NCBI RefSeq assembly: GCF_001672975.1
Contig: NZ_LZKU01000011.1
Span: 1-45,130, forward strand
Source: Mycobacterium sp. 1465703.0
Lineage (GTDB): Bacteria; Actinomycetota; Actinomycetes; Mycobacteriales; Mycobacteriaceae
Length of the DNA stretch: 45,130 bases
Direction: 5' to 3'
This document shows positions 44,644-45,130 of this stretch, in pieces. The notes under the pieces are model-generated. The model made no database searches. It worked only from the letters and a program-made list of their open reading frames with translations, and was not told where the DNA came from. How positions within the stretch are numbered: the first letter of the stretch is position 1; every line of letters starts with the position of its first letter. The position numbers and the translations under genes were made by a program.

Positions 44644-45130
44644 ACGCGGTCACCCACGTAGGACCCGACATGTACAGCATCGGCGGGACGCAGTCCGTCA
44701 TTCGGGTCATACATGACAACAAGATTGGCGCCGACGACATGCGCGTCCTTTCCACGTGGAACGGGCGGCACCACGCCAAGAACCTGTTGCTCACCGCGCA
44801 CGCCGGGATGGCGCTGGCTCTCGCCTCTCGCACGACCGTCGCGCACTTTCACATCTCGAATGGCGGAGCGTGGCTGCGCGAAGGGCCGTTGATCCGATTG
44901 GCCCGGGCCCGCGGCTTGCGGGTGATCGTCACGCTGCATGGTGCCGACTTTCCCGCATTCGCGCGGTCGAACCCGCGCTATGTGGGCGCCACGTTGAAGC
45001 ATGCGGACCACGCGATCTTGTTGTCGGAGGAGGCGCGTGCCGCCGCCGCCGAGGTGGCGCCCATGGTGCCAACCTCCATCGTGGCCAACCCGGTCGTGAT
45101 TGATCGAGATGCGCCCGGGGCCGGCTCGAC
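44640..45130 (+). CDS. Glycosyltransferase, GT4-like (N-terminal part; runs off window)
   Basis: The frame begins MNAVTHVGPDMYSIGGTQSV and is open to the window end (163 complete codons). The GGTQSVIRV glycine-rich loop near residue 15, VAHFHISNGGAWLREGPLIR near 90, VTLHGADFPAF near 118 and HADHAILLSEEAR near 143 are the N-terminal acceptor-domain pattern of GT-B family 4 enzymes. The nucleotide-sugar-binding half lies beyond the window. Its ATG overlaps the stop of the Wzy-like gene by four bases. Probably builds the oligosaccharide repeat for the upstream Wzy/Wzz proteins (inference). Confidence 0.85.
   Translation, partial: MNAVTHVGPDMYSIGGTQSVIRVIHDNKIGADDMRVLSTWNGRHHAKNLLLTAHAGMALALASRTTVAHFHISNGGAWLREGPLIRLARARGLRVIVTLHGADFPAFARSNPRYVGATLKHADHAILLSEEARAAAAEVAPMVPTSIVANPVVIDRDAPGAGS

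Overview
This is GC-rich chromosomal DNA of a Mycobacterium, most likely a slow grower. Gene content and order match the Rv0971c-Rv1005c segment of M. tuberculosis almost gene for gene (accA2/accD2 operon, rpmF, mprAB, pepD, moaB2, mscL, galU, moeA1, rimJ, arcA, pmt, rsmI, pabB). It then leaves that synteny for a polysaccharide-type locus that I do not know from M. tuberculosis. Species cannot be fixed from the sequence alone. No insertion sequence, phage gene, PE/PPE gene or CRISPR array was seen.

Layout. (1) 1-8226, minus strand: a six-gene acyl-CoA catabolic operon (AtuA-like, FadE13, AccD2, AccA2, FadE12, EchA7), translationally coupled at every junction but one, with a palindromic operator upstream. 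Its parts list is that of an acyclic-terpene/leucine (Atu/Liu) pathway. (2) 8496-13149, plus strand: ribosomal protein L32, the envelope-stress system MprA/MprB with its target protease PepD, and MoaB2. MprA-box direct repeats lie before mprA and before pepD. (3) 13244-15537, minus strand: MscL, a SAF-domain protein, the Rv0991c-type zinc-ribbon chaperone under a near-perfect CIRCE element, and 5-formyl-THF cyclo-ligase. (4) 15614-19997, plus strand: GalU, the gephyrin-like protein Glp (MoeA1), a RimJ-type acetyltransferase, the divisome membrane protein SepX/GlpR, and tRNA-Ala(CGC). (5) 20004-24365: a tRNA-adjacent islet with a broken VOC gene, an asparagine synthetase, gene-poor sequence and an M42 peptidase. 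(6) 24586-32753: the cAMP-responsive acetyltransferase (Rv0998 type), two related lipoproteins, an AlkB-like oxygenase, arginine deiminase, protein O-mannosyltransferase, RsmI and PabB. (7) 32805-34900: an ECF41-type sigma factor coupled to an FAD-dependent oxidoreductase. (8) 34988-45130: an FkbM methyltransferase, two paralogous secreted lipoproteins with a glycosidase-like fold flanking a GAF-GGDEF-EAL cyclic-di-GMP enzyme, then an overlapping trio: Wzz/BY-kinase-like protein, Wzy/O-antigen-ligase-like membrane protein and a GT4 glycosyltransferase cut by the window end.

The most notable region is (8). It looks like a Wzy/Wzz-type extracellular polysaccharide assembly locus with a cyclic-di-GMP enzyme and two secreted glycosidase-like lipoproteins embedded in it. 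The two lipoprotein paralogues differ at a candidate catalytic carboxylate, and the Wzz-linked ATPase has lost the Walker A lysine. Other points are several leaderless-type promoters (a TANNNT box 6-7 bases before the start codon), including an overlapping divergent pair between pmt and rsmI. All functional claims rest on motifs and recalled family knowledge; no search was run.
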